64,000 bases of DNA from Agrocybe praecox (GCA_964017145.1 OZ024845.1:1860001-1924000), one strand, 5' to 3'; shown: positions 34,031 to 46,931, counted from the stretch's first letter. Notes: generated from the letters alone by a model not told the origin. Translations and numbers: made by a program.

Positions 34031-35214
34031 ATGTCTGTAGACCCCTACCATGCCGTGCAACAGGAGATACAGAGCTCGCTGCAAACAGCTACCCAGCTGC
34101 AGTCGTCATTTCTTCGAATAAGAAACATGGCACGGCCGGACAGTGAAGAACTGATGTGGGCAAGGAATGAAGTAAGTATTATTACATCAACCCCTACGCT
34201 TCCTGATTTCTGCGCTACAAACGCTTCATGCTTACTTACGGCCTCATTTTACTGTAGTTGAAAGCCACACTTGCGGCGCTGGAAGCCGATCTCGAGGACT
34301 TGGAAGAAAGCGTCAAGTACGTTCTGTTCTTGGTCGATTTCCACACAGGGTTTTTGACGAATGTGAATTCAAAAGAATAGTGGAATCAACAGATGCGCGT
34401 ATGTTCGGACTGGACGACGCTGAAGTCCAAAATAGACGACGATACGTGAGCCATGTGCGCAAGGAAATCGAGGTGCGTCGAATTTCTCCATTTTATTCGA
34501 ACATCACACCTTTTCTTTTCTTCTCTTCTTTCTCGCAAAGCATAATGCAGATAACTAACTATCTTCTTTCCCTTCGCAAGTCCAGAACATGAGAGCGAGC
34601 GTGTCTTCCAACCCCTCTTCATCATCAAACCAAGCGTCACAACATTCGCGTCCCAGTTCACCGAATCCCGCAACATATTCATCACGAGCCGGTCCGGGCT
34701 CACCTTTCGCAGATAGATATGGGGATGACGATCACCAGGCTGCGTGGGCTATGGAAGAACAACAGGTACGCATTTTATTTTCCTTTCTTTTCTTCCTGGA
34801 TATCCCATTCGGTTCTAAACGTCACTTCTTTATCTCTTCCTTCCACATAGATGATTATTCGGGACCAAGACCACGCAATGGACTCAATCGCCGGAACGTT
34901 AAGCACCATTGCCCAGCAAGCAAACTTGATGGGTCAAGAAATCGAAGAACATAACGAGTAAGTGTTTATTCATATCCATATCTTCAACCCCTGCCGCCCC
35001 TTCTCCCAAGTTGCACAGCACATGCTTATAAATTTCTTGCAGAATGCTCGGCGACCTAGAAGCCAACGTCGATACGTCCGAACAAAAACTAAGCAGCGCC
35101 ATGCGTCGAATGCGCAAGTTCCTGCGAGACTCGGAGGAAAAGGGGAGTGGTTGGTGCATCATCATCCTCATGGTTGTCCTTATGGCTCTGCTCCTTGCTG
35201 TCATTCTCGTGTAG
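34031..35214 (+). CDS. TLG1: Qc-SNARE of the Tlg1/syntaxin-6 type
   Basis: Membrane-fusion protein of the trans-Golgi/endosome. Six exons (34031-34171, 34258-34316, 34376-34472, 34586-34765, 34851-34957, 35043-35214) give 251 aa with perfect phases. The N-terminus MSVDPYHAVQQEIQSSL and the following three-helix region (…DLEDLEESV, DDAEVQNRRRYV) match the syntaxin-6 N-terminal domain. A Ser/Pro linker leads to a SNARE motif (IIRDQDHAMDSIAGTLSTIA to MRRMRKFL) with heptad hydrophobics, and a C-terminal anchor (GWCIIILMVVLMALLLAVIL) ending with almost no lumenal tail. Typical length for the family. Confidence 0.92.
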
Positions 35215-35870
35215 CATGACATGACATGGGCTTTGGTCCTTGGTCTAGCAAGACTCGATTTCTCGTCCTTTATTTTCTGTCTTTAATTTTTTGCTTCTCG
35301 AGGACTCGGACCTGACCTTTACTACACCCTTACTATGTACTCGCATTTATTCTTATCGTTACTTTCTGACACGCTGGACACGAGGGGTAAAAATATTACC
35401 TTGTCTACGTTTGATTTTCCCATGATTTTCGTTCTTTCTGGCTGCATTATTCAGTCGAGAATGCTTTTCACATACATACCATTTTTACGAGCACCGCTAC
35501 CTTTTTGTATTTCTTATTAACGATTAGGTATATCGTACTACGCATATCAACAAGCATAATTTGGATCAGGACAGACTTTTGAAATTTGCATAAACGATAG
35601 TGACTATATACTGAGAGAAGAAGCATAGGATGTGTGTGCATGGGGGGTATTGTAAGTGGAAGAGAATGACAATGCTGTAACGTACACATGAAGAAAGTAT
35701 AAAAAATAGATCTACAGTAATATTAAAATGTGTTGGACGAGTTTCGTATGACACATGCAACAGAACAAAAAGATATGGATGGTGCAAGAATGAGAACAAA
35801 CGAGAAGCCTCAAAGCGCAGCTGGGACTCCTAAGAAAAGAGTACAGGGGAGGGTCATACTTTGGCCCAGC
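35215..35870. other. convergent 3' spacer
   Basis: 656 bp AT-rich region between the SNARE and chromodomain gene stops. No gene seen. Confidence 0.45.
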
Positions 35871-38800
35871 TTACTTCTTGTCAGTACGAGGTTCGAAAGT
35901 CCTCTCCAACGTCCAGCCAGCCTCTGCAGCATTGTGCAGGAGCACAACTTCCTCATCGCCATTCTGCAAGTCGTAGTTCTCTTTCTTGGCGGCCTTTTCA
36001 AAGGCTTCGACAACGATGTCAGGATTTGCCATTTCTAATGATTCAATGGATTGCCAAGTCGCGTCGCCGAAACCATAGCTAAGAGCAAAACAACAATTGG
36101 GATGAGCATTAGCAATAAAACAAGGTACACACACCCCACAGCAAGGGCTTGAAGAACTCGGACTTACCCATGCCATTTGACCAAGTATTGGAAGACCAAC
36201 CCCTCGCCACCGACATATCTCTTCCATCTGCCTATGAAATTTTCAACGATGTATCCATCGTCACCAGGAGACACAGGTTCCTCCTCTTCGACTTCGACTT
36301 TCACTTTGCGAGAGCGACCACGACCACGGGAAGTAGTCAACGTCGAAGGTGAAGTTTTCTTCGATTTAGACTTCATTGTTTCGCGTAAGCAGTCTGGACG
36401 AGCACAGTCTGATTTTGCTTTGAAGTCCTTTTCGGTGACGTTCTTCACAGGAGAATCTATAAAATGAAGTCAGTTAGTCAGAAGAAGAAATAATTTTCTT
36501 GCAACAGGATAATGCATACTTTTTCTATAGGACGACAACGGAATTCAATAGGACAACAATAGTAAGAAATTGGATTTTTTATAACAACGAAGGCAACGTA
36601 CCTATCGATGCCGGCCTCACATACAGGGCATTTGTAAATTTCCGATGGTTGTAAACGTATATCGTGTGATTCGACACCAACGCATCCAATATGGTACCAT
36701 CCTCCGCAACTACGCGTACATAGTGATGAGTAAGTAAGTGTTATCATATGTCTATAGAATCTGCGTACGTATCACATTCAATATGCTATTAAAAGCAGAC
36801 AATCTGAGCGACAAGTGGAATAGATATCTAGAGTAACTCACCTGTGAAAAGTCTGGCTTTAGAACTGTGGACCATTCGACAGTGTCTAGCACGTTTGATT
36901 CTCTTGACTTTTTAGGAGTCTTCGCCGGCGCTTTGGCAGAATGAGTCGTCAATTTACTTGTGCTTGCGGTTTTTTGAGGTAAACGTAGTGGGTATCGGCT
37001 TTGGCTACTGGCAGTGCCCGCATTTTCAGACTGATCATCTTGACCAACTCGACGACCTGGAGGCATTGTTGTTTTATCTTTCGGCTTCTCTTTACCCTTT
37101 CCTTTCACAGAAGACGATAATTCTTTACCCTTCTGGGCTTCTGGGCGCATCTTTACCCTTTTCAGAGGAGGCTTGTCCCATTCATCCACCGCTTGTTCAT
37201 CCTCCTCATCCTCCAGACCATTACCAAGCGAGCTGGCACCACTGGCAACTCGCTTTCGTTTTTTGATTTTCGTTAACGCCTTGCTGTTTTCTTTGGCCTT
37301 CTTCTTGTTAGCAATAAGGGCTTGAAGTCCGCTTTTCGATCTTTCACCTGTCTCCGCCTCCGCCTCTGTGTTACGTCCAACACTCGAGGCAACGGACTTC
37401 GGCTTGACTCTGACGACTTCTGCATCATCGTCCACAAGTTTAGCGGTATATTTAGCGACATCGAAAGAAGATTTTAGTGCAGGATCCTCTTCATCTGATT
37501 CCGACTCACTCCCCGAGCTAGAGGGTAGGTCTGACAGAGGAGAAGAGGGACTGCGGGATTTTCTTTCGGCGTTAGATTTGCTAACTAATCTTCCAAGCTT
37601 ACTTCCCGACGCAATAGGTTTTGAAGGAGAGCGTGAACGGGATAAAGAAATGTTTTGGCGTTTCTTGCCAGACTTGGACATCGAACGTGAGATACGCGGG
37701 GGTTCCGGGGGCGGAGTCGATGGGGCATGGGGCATCTGAATCTCGAGTTCAGCCTCACTTTCTCCATCACCCAAGAAATCATCATCTGCCATAGGGTCAA
37801 TCTCTTCGATTTCTTTAGTATTTCGAGATGACGAAGCCACGGGTTGCAAAAGGGCAGAAGCCTCGGAGGCGCCTCTACTTTTCAAAGAAACTGGCTGGGT
37901 GAACACCTCAAGCTTGACGAGTGATCCTCTGGTTAGTGGCCTTGGCCTTGGTTTAGCCTTGGAATTTGAGGTACCAGCAGAGGTTAAGCGAGAAGAGCTC
38001 GTGGAAGCTTTAGTTATAACAACTTCGTCCTCTGAGCCTGAAGAAATAGATATGATACTGCTTTCTCTTTCCACTGACTTTTTCTTCTTCTGCTTCGGCG
38101 CCGTTTTCTTTGGAGTTGGAAGTTCATCAATATCGATAATTTCAGGCTCGATAACAGCTTTTTGTTTTGGCTTTGGCTTTGGCTTTGGCCTTGGTCGTTT
38201 AACCTGCGGGGGTGGAGGCTGGGGATCCGAAGGAATTTCTAGATATTCGGGTTCGGGATCGCCTTCTGTGCCATGGAGGTTAGCCTTTGGTACCTGGCGC
38301 GGGGAATTCAGTTCCTCTTTGGCTTTGACTATATCGCCCTCTGTCTCCTCTTCAGGATCGTCTTCATGATGCGACAAGTCTGAATGAGGTGGCGGAGATG
38401 CAGTGGTAGGCCTAGGCGAAGAGATTTGAGGAGATTTCGGTGACGAAGAACCATCATCCTGTGAGAACAAGCCTGCTTCCTTTTGTTTCGGAGTAGGAGA
38501 CGGGGAGCAGCTGGGAGCAACAACTTCATCCTGGTAGGCAAGAGATACTACTGGAGATTGTGGAAGCCGAGTCTGATCCTGCGCGTCAGAAGACTGCGAT
38601 ATCGGCATAATTAAACTATTTACGACAGTCTCGTCTTCAGTCGTCTGCGAAGCTTGGGGCTGTATCTCGCTGTTCGATACCTCCTTGACCCGATTGGCTT
38701 TTTTCGACGGGGGCCCGATCTTTGCGTTCATAGGGATTGGGGAAGAGATATTGTCAGACGAGCGCGCAGAATTACTCGGACTAGGTGGGGCGCTGTCCAT

Positions 38801-39889
38801 CTCTATCTCGGGAACAGGTATATCACGCTCTTCAATCGCTGAATCCTGGTTCATGGAAGTGTGTTCAGTAGACTGAGTGTCATCGGCTGGCAAGGAACTT
38901 TCTTCCGCTGTCGCAACATTGCTTTCATCGCCTTCTGTATATCCAACCTTCGGCTCCTCGCTCTCCTGCCCCTCTGAGCTTTCAGATTCAACCCCCTCTT
39001 CCTCTTGATCATTTTCCTCTCCGCTATCATCTTCCTCATTGTCTTCCTTCGAAATCTGACTTTCCGGACTTAGCATTCGTTCAGCAGCATCTGCACCCAT
39101 GACCATCTCCACAGGTTCTTCAGGCCTTCGATGCTCCTCATTTGATGATCCTCCTTCTCGTCTGCTGCCATGACGCGGCTCGGCATCGAAACTTAGGTAT
39201 GGGGTGCCCAGCGCTTGCTGCCTTAGCGCTGCAACCGAACCTTCGAGTAAAGGAGGCATGGTATACGAACGGGTTGGCATCCATGACGCCGAGTCTGTTG
39301 GAAGGGGTACGGGTGCAGAGGGTGGCGGCGGTGCAGTTTTAGTCGGGTCTTGGTGCGATGGTGAAAGGTTCAACTTCAACTTTAGTTTAGGTGTGATCTG
39401 CAGAACCTGACTCGCCGCAGAAGGGGTACTTCGACCTGCCGATGTTTGTGCTTTTGACCAATCTACAGGAGAGAACCCGCTAGGACTTTTATTGCTTCCA
39501 CTCCGTTGTGCCTTTGATCTTGAACGATGAGTAAAGGTAGAAGCACGAGTAATAGACACGTCTAAGTTCGGATTGCTTTCACTCTTTGGTGCAGTTTGAG
39601 TGCTTGGAGCCCTCGAGAAACCTTCTAACAATGGTGGGTGTTCCGACTCACCATCGCCCATGATCATGTCTACATCCCCTCCGATCGTCCCAGAAGTGGA
39701 TGCGTTATTCTCGTCATCAGCACGGTCATCCCCACTGGTCAACTTAGGCAAATCTGGTTGGTTGTAAAGATTCGCAAAATAGACATCCCAGTTGCCGTTA
39801 ATAGTTGGAATTTCCGCGTCAGCAAAAAGTAACGATATTATTTGAGACATGTTTCCGGACGCCCGGTCATTTTCCGACGAAGGGGCCAT
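35871..39889 (-). CDS. large disordered protein with PHD-like zinc finger and C-terminal chromodomain
   Basis: Putative chromatin reader. Six exons: 39889-36842, 36785-36769 (17 nt), 36709-36602, 36524-36520 (5 nt), 36456-36168, 36078-35871; every phase closes and gives 1224 aa. Residues 1-1016 are mostly disordered, acidic then basic, with KPKPKPKPK-type runs and AT-hook-like RGRGR motifs. The 17-nt exon supplies HIECD, which joins TCGGWYHIGCVG and later CPVCE, giving the second half of a PHD finger (CxxC, HxxC, CxxC). The first Cys pair is not visible. The chromodomain follows (GYIVENFIGRWKRYV, FQYLVKWHGYGFGDATWQSIESL), so methyl-lysine binding is likely. The 5-nt exon AAAAA is inferred because it is the only way found to restore frame between GID and SPVKNV, with good sites on both sides. 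Start: ATG at 39889 (MAPSSENDRASGN). Confidence 0.85.
36520..36524 (-). other. inferred 5-nt microexon (AAAAA)
   Basis: Flanked by cctatag upstream and GTATGC downstream on the minus strand. Splits a 145-bp interval into introns of 77 and 63 nt, matching local intron sizes, and converts phase 2 to phase 1 exactly as required. A single 140-nt intron would leave the chromodomain out of frame. Confidence 0.6.
36769..36785 (-). other. inferred 17-nt microexon encoding a PHD zinc ligand
   Basis: CATATTGAATGTGATAC between acceptor taatag and donor GTACGC. Phase 0 in, phase 2 out. It encodes HIECD and the first bases of Thr, placing a Cys two residues before the next exon's Cys as in PHD fingers. 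Confidence 0.7.
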
Positions 39890-40563
39890 TGTCGGACGAG
39901 ACGTAGAATGGTGTTTTGTCAAATTAGGATCGTCGACGTGGACGTCGCGGTCGTGTTCAAGTTGAGTTGAACGCCAGTGGCCGCATCAGAATTGCGATCA
40001 TGGCCAGGCGTGGGAATAATATGTGTAAGAGGCGAGTGGTAGAAGCGGGAGAATGTCGTTAGCCATCAAGTTGAAGATGACGTCGACGGTGTTGACGACG
40101 TGAAATATTACAGTATATGCCGAAGCAACGAAGATTCCGAATTGCATCGGAAAACGGTGAATGAAGGAGGGCCCAAAGTTATCCAAAACGAACAAAACAC
40201 AGAACGTTAGGGATAGTCAGGGAAAGTGGAAAGGGGGAAAAGGAATACGACGGTATAGATGAATAAGGATGAGGACAGCAAAAGAATGAATATAACATGT
40301 GGCAGTGACGATATAAGTGGGAGCAAGAATAGCCGCCATTAATTAAAACGATGGTATATGGCGTCCATGAGTTTCAAAAAAAAAATGGAAAGCGAATCAG
40401 AAAACGAGGTTAGTGTTAAATATAAGTTGTAATGGCGTGAGTATTTATCCATATGGAGGCGTAGCACAGGAAAAACCATTCCCGGAATATCAATTGGAAA
40501 TCCAATGGCATAGAAGGAAAGCATGTAAAAAAAAAAGAGACGAAACACGGTCAGCTCAACGTC
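39890..40563. other. intergenic, no gene seen
   Basis: Promoter side of the chromodomain gene and 3' side of the next minus-strand gene. No supported ORF. Confidence 0.4.
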
Positions 40564-43352
40564 CTAATACACTGGCAACACGACACAAGAATCGAAGAAA
40601 TCAAGGAGAAATACTCACGGTGATTTTTAGTTGCGGAGGAAGTGCAAAAAATGCTCCCCACGAACGGAGATGGGTTCGGCATGAGAGGTCCAAATACGTC
40701 TTGTTCTTGATTAGCATTGGCACCCACAACTTCTGCATCCGATCTTGCAAAATCATCGTCTTCCATGGCATCAGACTCTTGAACTTCGACCTTGGTTTTT
40801 TGGTTCTCCTTCTGCTTGTTTTCATCGCCATGATCTACGATTGAGGTACTGGAGGAAGTTAAGGAAGACAAAGATACTAATGGTTTGACCCGAGCCGTGG
40901 TCGATCCGTTTGGACGGCGGGTCGCAAATTGTCTTATTGGGACAGGGTCTTGTTTGGAGTTTGCCGAAGAACTAGCAAGACTGATGAGATCCTTCTGGCG
41001 ACGATCCTGAGTTGGGTTTAGACGCAATGCTGGCTGTAAAGTCCGTCTGACTGAAAGAGGAGCTGGTGCAGGGAACTTGATAGGGCTAGTTCCCATTTCG
41101 TGTTTGACCACCGAAGCAGTATTTCTTTCATGCCCTACAAATATATAATTATCAATTTAAATGAATAGCAATCATTTCAGAAACAAGCGACGCACGTTCT
41201 CCTTCACTGTTCATTTCTTTCTCGGTCTTGTCCTCTACGACAGCAGCCGCGAGAGGATCCTTTGCCCTCTCGAGGCACTCCTGCAAATCCATCTCAATAC
41301 CGTCCAACCTATCAAGAATACTGCGGCTCTGGACATTGGTTTTTGGTTGTAAATCTGAGGATAGAGATTTCCATTCGCCATCAACCAGCATTAGTTCTTC
41401 CTCTGAGGCATCCTTATTTTCTCCAATTGATGCCAATTTTCGCCTCTTGCGGCCTCGCATAGCGTGTTCACTGATAGGGTTTTCGTGTCCAACTGCGCCA
41501 TGTGAGCCACCGCCACTGTCATTGACCCCAATAGCGCGTTTTACGGCACCCAAATCTTTCACCGCCGCATGTATGCGGTCTGCAAGAACAAGCACAGACT
41601 TAATGATATCTTCTGTTGCTTTTGTTGAAGTTGCATCTTTGTCTTCTCCAGGCACCTGCGCAATGGAATCTTGAGTCGCGTTTTCATCCACATCCATTTG
41701 CATACTGCTACTGTCGGTCGCAGATTTCTTAGCATTTTCTTCGCTAGCCCGTCGCTCTTTCTCGGCAGTATCCAACCGGCTCTTCATATCCTGTATCATT
41801 TCCAGCATTCCCTTTTGAGTTTTTCCTATTTCAGCGACACTAAGGACGGCAGGTTGAAGTAGAGCGAAGACACGTTCCGCAATGCGATCTTCCTGCAGCG
41901 TCGGGGTATCAATTTGTACTTGTGATAGGGGCTGAGGTAACGGTACGGGGATTGCTGACTTCTGCGGCGTGTTTTGAGAACTGACAAAATTGGACGGTTG
42001 TTGAACTTGTGTTGGAAGCGGAGGATTTTTCAACTTTTGTATGATGCCATTGGAATTGGCAAGTTCAGGTCGACGACCTTCTGTTGGTGAAGGAGGGATT
42101 GTTGACTCAGGTTGCCGGCCCTCCTTTGGAAATCCAAGAATTGTCGTCAAGTGAGGATTCGTATGAGTAGTCGATGTGCCAACAGGGTGGGGTACCAGTC
42201 CATGAAGAGCGGCTGCCCAATCTGGAATGGGATGGGGGACATCGGAAATGCGGAAGGGAAAATTGTTCTGCACAACTGTAACTGGTGAAGCTTGGGGCAC
42301 GATTTCGGCTTGAGGTCCTGATTTTGTAGAGGGATGTGGGATGGCATATGTCGTCACGGGTTTAATGCCTTCAACCGCTTGAGGATTACTGGGACCAGAT
42401 ACTATGGCGTTCGTGTGCCGGTTCCTGTTCCACTTAGACACTAACGTGGGTCCTTCTGACTTGGGTGGCCCATCGTAATTCTTTCCATATATGCGCGATT
42501 CATCATCCGTAATGTCGCGATATACAAAGCCCAGCGTGGATGTCGAGTCTGGAATCTGGCGTTTACCTCCTGAAATCAAAATTCGGGTGGGTGTAGCTGC
42601 CACACCATTGTCTGAAAGAAGATAGTGTGCGATGTCAGCGCAAACATGGATTGGTAAAAATTCTGCATTTCCGTACCCATGTTTTTCCTGGAAACAAGGT
42701 TGTCGTTCAGACCTAAATTGATAGGTCTTGTCAGAAACGAAAGGAGGGAATGTTCAGAGCCTGCTAATGGCAGTTCTGGTGGTGTAGGTGTAGGTACGAC
42801 AGATGGCGATGGTTTTGACGTTGCCAACATTGGCCTAAGTTCCTGTTGTTCCTGTGAAGCAAAATATCGTGTAGCTGCACGCCCAACGAGTGGCGTTCTC
42901 GACGCCGCCAATCTCTCTTTGGTTCTTTGATGTTCCTGAGGGGCGGCAGACCCAGACCCAGACGGAAGAAACTTCTTTACAGGAGATGGAGGATTCATTC
43001 GTTTTGGTGTTCTGTTTAGATTCAAATACTTCTTCGAAGAGGAGGCGATTATTTTCTTGCTTTTCATCACCTTCCCTTGAGCTTTTTGATTATTCGAGCC
43101 CGTTGGCTGTTGTTCTCCAGTCGAGACCCGATTTCCAACGTTATCATGAGCAGCAGTGGAGGTTACGCGGCCGTCGGGATTGTATGTTTTGTTCGCCTCT
43201 GGCTGTTTTGCGGTAGGGAAAACAGACGGGGTTTGAACTGGCGAACGGGCACCATCTTGTATCTGTGTAGAATTTAATGTTGGTGGATGATTGTTGCCTG
43301 CATGGGGTTGAGGTGGGCGTCTAAATTTTTTTAGAGTGGGCTGTTTGTCCAT
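40564..43352 (-). CDS. large disordered protein of unknown function, PIP-box-like N-terminus
   Basis: Not recognised. Exons 43352-42677, 42611-41196, 41134-40619 and a tiny last exon 40571-40564 give 871 aa in consistent phase. The protein starts MDKQPTLKKFRRPP; QPTLKKF resembles a PCNA-interacting motif (QxxLxxF) placed at the extreme N-terminus, though the second aromatic is missing. The rest is Pro/Ser/Gln-rich with basic clusters (MKSKKIIASSSKK, RGRKRRKLASIG) that suit nuclear import. The middle has a short helical, coiled-coil-like stretch (MLEMIQDMKSRLDTAEKERR) and a second one (IIKSVLVLADRIHAAVKDL). The 47-nt last intron makes the final stop uncertain; reading through would add about 25 residues. 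Confidence 0.7.
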
Positions 43353-44026
43353 AATCGTGTCGTTGGACGCGCGAAAAGAACGGAAGAAATGATAGCACAA
43401 GCGTGATGGAGAATAAGTATGAGTACCGAAAAGAAAGCAGTGGCACGGTCACCAAGCAAACACAAACAGCGCGTACATACACGTGAATATAGGGGCTATA
43501 TCCTTCCCAAATTCATCCCGTAGGATATAACGGTAGTAATTGTATGTTATCAGGAGGCCACTCATGTGCAAGAAAGCTAGACATCTGTTCCCAGTTGTAC
43601 TACCTTCTCAAATTTACTAACAATCGTTCCGTGTCGAGATCATCGTTTGCGAAAATACTTTAATAAGAATGATAGCTTCTATACTGGATTTATCATAGCA
43701 GCGGTTTGGGGCACTGTCAAGTATACGTAGTCATTTTTTCTAGGAGACAACGAGTGGACAGCTATCAGATATCTGAAAATGCTAAAGTAGAAGTCGACCA
43801 GGGCTGAGAATTTCGACGCGTCCAGTCACAGATCACGTGTCGTTACTAACGCGCAAATTCAAATTCGCGATTATTAATAATTATTTGATTAGTACAGTAC
43901 AAGGATACACGAAGTTCTTCCTCTAGTAGCTCATATAGAGTTCAAAGAGAGCTGTTAATAGCACTAACCGCTGAATAAGGCCCAGAAAGAGTGTTTGTCG
44001 AAGGGTTGCGAGCCATGAAAGTTAGT
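43353..44026. other. intergenic, no gene seen
   Basis: 674 bp between the 5' end of the PIP-like gene and the 3' end of GH47 copy 1. AT-rich; no supported ORF. Confidence 0.4.
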
Positions 44027-46364
44027 TCAGTAAGTTCCTTGAGTTGGAGGAACCTGGAATGGGTGTGCTTCGGTATTGAAGACATCTGCAGAAATGAAGT
44101 GGTAATCAGTAAAGTTCAAAGCTAAACAAGTAAAGAAACAACACATACACTCATCCAGGCTGATATGGGAAGGATCATCAAAAGTCAAGTACCTATTCAA
44201 TTCGCAATAGAATCAGTATCTGTATGGGTTCACAGTAGAAAAGGTCAAACGTACAGATACTTGAGCACCTCGGCAAACCAGAAACTCTCGGTATCATCAA
44301 TCCTGCCCGAGTTGACATCGTTCACGTCTATCTTTCCTGCATATCCCGAATATCCTTTACTCCCTTGCGGAACTTTGAGGTACGTCTTGAAGCTCTCAAC
44401 AGCGGCAGCCGCACGCTGGAGGTATTTTTCGTCGCCTGTGACCCTCCATGCATAGAAATTGGATTCGAGAACCTCCGGTCGAAGGATATAGTCCCCAGCA
44501 GTGATATAGAAACCATGCTGCTGGTTAAATTGCAGATCAGACGGGGAGGGTGCGGCGCCTCCCGTGAAATCACCATCGTCAGAGATAAAGGCAAAAACTT
44601 CAGGCCCTATACCAGTGCTAATATAGCGGCGTTTATGATTCAGACAAAGAAAACAGAATGAAGGTTACTTACGATGTCGAAGCATACGTGTTCCAACAGG
44701 CATCGGTGAGTTGTAGACCAATGTCCACGATAGTTTGATTGTTTAATAGCCTTCCACCTGTCGGCGATTTATATCAACATGTAAAAGTGGAAAAGACTGG
44801 TAGATGCGCGCATACCGAATAGCCAGTTTCCTCCGTGGAAGCAAGCAAGGTGAGAGCTTACATGTCGGATTTTTCCTGAATCGTCATAGTCGGCCAGGTA
44901 AACATGTTGGCCAACAGTCGAAGTCTATCAAGCGCATATTCTGAGTGCTCATTTCAGCCAGCGTCAAAAAGATTTCTACCTTCAGCAATGTGTTGATTGA
45001 TGAATCAATCGCCGTTCTCCAGGCATCTGCGAAGAGTGGGTCGGCGGAATTATTGAGGCGAGGGTATTTGATGAGGTATTCGAAATAACTGTCGGATCCT
45101 CCACCCCAGGTCTAAACATATTGGAAGATTGTAAAAAAAGAGAGCTGCATAAAAACGTAGGAACACGATACCACGTACCACGTATTTTCCAACCGGCAAT
45201 CCAGTAGTGGGGTCAATACCCTGGCCTGGAAGTCCAGGCAAGGGTGCTTGACCAGTAGCGATATGACGAGCAGACTTTTCTGCTAATTGGCGGTAAGTGT
45301 CATTCCCTGTGTACTTGCTGAGCATCGCCCATTCGAGTGTCAGCTAGAAGAAAAGGAGTTAGCCCAATAAACTTTCATTTTGCTGATTAATAATTACTAA
45401 CAGTCCCCGCTTCTGCGATGTTAGACTAAGGGGGTGTATGAGTTATGAATAGTAGGTGAAAGATCACGCGACGTACATAGACTTTCTGAGGGGAGTTGTC
45501 ACCAAAGTTTAGATGACCAAAAGGTACATCGCTGTCCTGATTTTGTACTTGAGTACTTGTTGGGCATCCAGGAAAATTGAATGGCATACCCCAACCCACG
45601 CATAAGCTAACTTATCTCCCAATTCCTTTGCTTTGTTGACTAATGCAGGATATTGCTTTCCGCTTAGCTCGTATGCGCTAATAAGTCCAGCGATATATCG
45701 GATTGTAGATTCAAAAACGCTGCATTCGAATAACACGTCACAAAGGTTTTTAGCCTGACAAGATTGGGCATACCTAACAGTATCGCTGGTATTCGACCTA
45801 CTGAAGTCAATGTTCGATGCATATCCTACAGCTTCGGTAAAGAGATCATCCATGCCCATGATTTTCTACATCCCACGCAACTCGAATATGAGTAACGCCA
45901 CGTAACAGGGAATTTTGAATACGTACCATGGTGGACATCGCATCGACGATAGTCGCTCCTGAGAAGACGCCCTGCGTCATTTATCGGACAGGTCTCTTTG
46001 GTTAACTCACTCACCCCATCCATTTCGCCCATCATCGAAACCTAATGATTGTTAGTGCAAGGAGTCAGTTTTGGTTCACTCTCAAAGGGGAACCGAATTA
46101 AGTCACCTTCGCTGATGGGGGCAACATCGTCGTGTCCAAATGCATACTCCCTGTCTATGTCAGTGCAGAACGCTGCGCTCAACGTCGAGTAGCCCACCTG
46201 TATGCTGCATAGCTGTCGTTAAATATCGCCTTGACCTCGCCTGTGTAAGATGCTAGTTCAGTCGGAACGGCGAGACCTTGTTTTTGGACGAGACCGGCGA
46301 GTGCGTATGATGGTAATGACAGGACTGCTCCGAGAGCAAAAAGGAATGTGGTGGAGGCCAACAT
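44027..46364 (-). CDS. GH47 class I alpha-1,2-mannosidase (copy 1)
   Basis: Trims alpha-1,2-linked mannose from N-glycans; calcium-dependent. About a dozen short exons with good phases. Signal peptide MLASTTFLFALGAVLSLPSYA. Family motifs: REYAFGHDDVAPIS, FDDGRNGWGATIVDAMSTM, IMGMDDLFTEAV, FESTIRYIAGLISAYELSG, DSDVPFGHLNFGD, NIAEAGTLTLEWAMLSKYTGN, WGGGSDSYFEYLIKYPRL, HLACFHGGNWLFGG, RPEVLESNFYAWR, and at the C-terminus VFNTEAHPF, whose Thr binds the active-site calcium. A cleaved signal and no N-terminal cytoplasmic anchor suggest a secreted or Golgi-lumen enzyme like the fungal extracellular group. A TATA box lies about 80 bp upstream. A paralog ends the window (63409-64000). Confidence 0.92.
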
Positions 46365-46931
46365 AGGTGTTGGGCCGTAAACAAGAGTAATGACCAAAAA
46401 AGTGGGGATAGAAGACTCCAAGCAGATCCGACTCTTTAGTTTATATACATTGTCAGGGAACCGACTATCCCTGAGCAATCCGGGTTGAAAACGACGCGTT
46501 TGGTTAGCGCGTCTTCCTGGTACCATATGATCTGTCTGGTCACTCCTTTGTTATGTTTATCATGTGTTGGATGATCGTCCAAGGATGGACAGAAAGTATC
46601 TTTGCTATTAAATTCAACATGGTATGTGCAGAGTGGTTAACAAATACGCTGAACGCCAAGCCATAACTCGGTCGTTGTATCGGAGTTACAAATATATTCC
46701 CACGCATTGCCAAACCAACCGCGTCGACGTCGCGTCGGGAAAGGCTGTTCTTTTTTTACCGTGGCTTTCCAGGGGATGGCTATCGAACCAAACAGGTGAC
46801 ATGAGACCTTCGCTGTCATGAATCATCAACATCTTTTCGCTGACATTACATTGCACAGCCATCTGAATGTCTTCAATTGCTTTCATGCCGGAGACAACTG
46901 CCAGTTGCTTCTACTCTTTTAACAGGGAACT
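46365..46931. promoter_or_regulatory. divergent promoter region of GH47 copy 1 and the CipC-like gene
   Basis: 567 bp; minus-strand TATATAA at 46441-46447 for GH47. No gene in it. Confidence 0.45.
46441..46447 (-). promoter_or_regulatory. TATA box of GH47 copy 1
   Basis: TATATAA on the minus strand, about 80 bp upstream of the ATG at 46364. Confidence 0.5.

Noticed and set aside
37899..38369. 156-codon plus-strand ORF inside the chromodomain gene.
   Set aside because: Antisense to the KPKPK-rich and Ser/Glu-rich coding sequence, which produces Gly/Phe-rich and hydrophobic shadows; no splice or start context.
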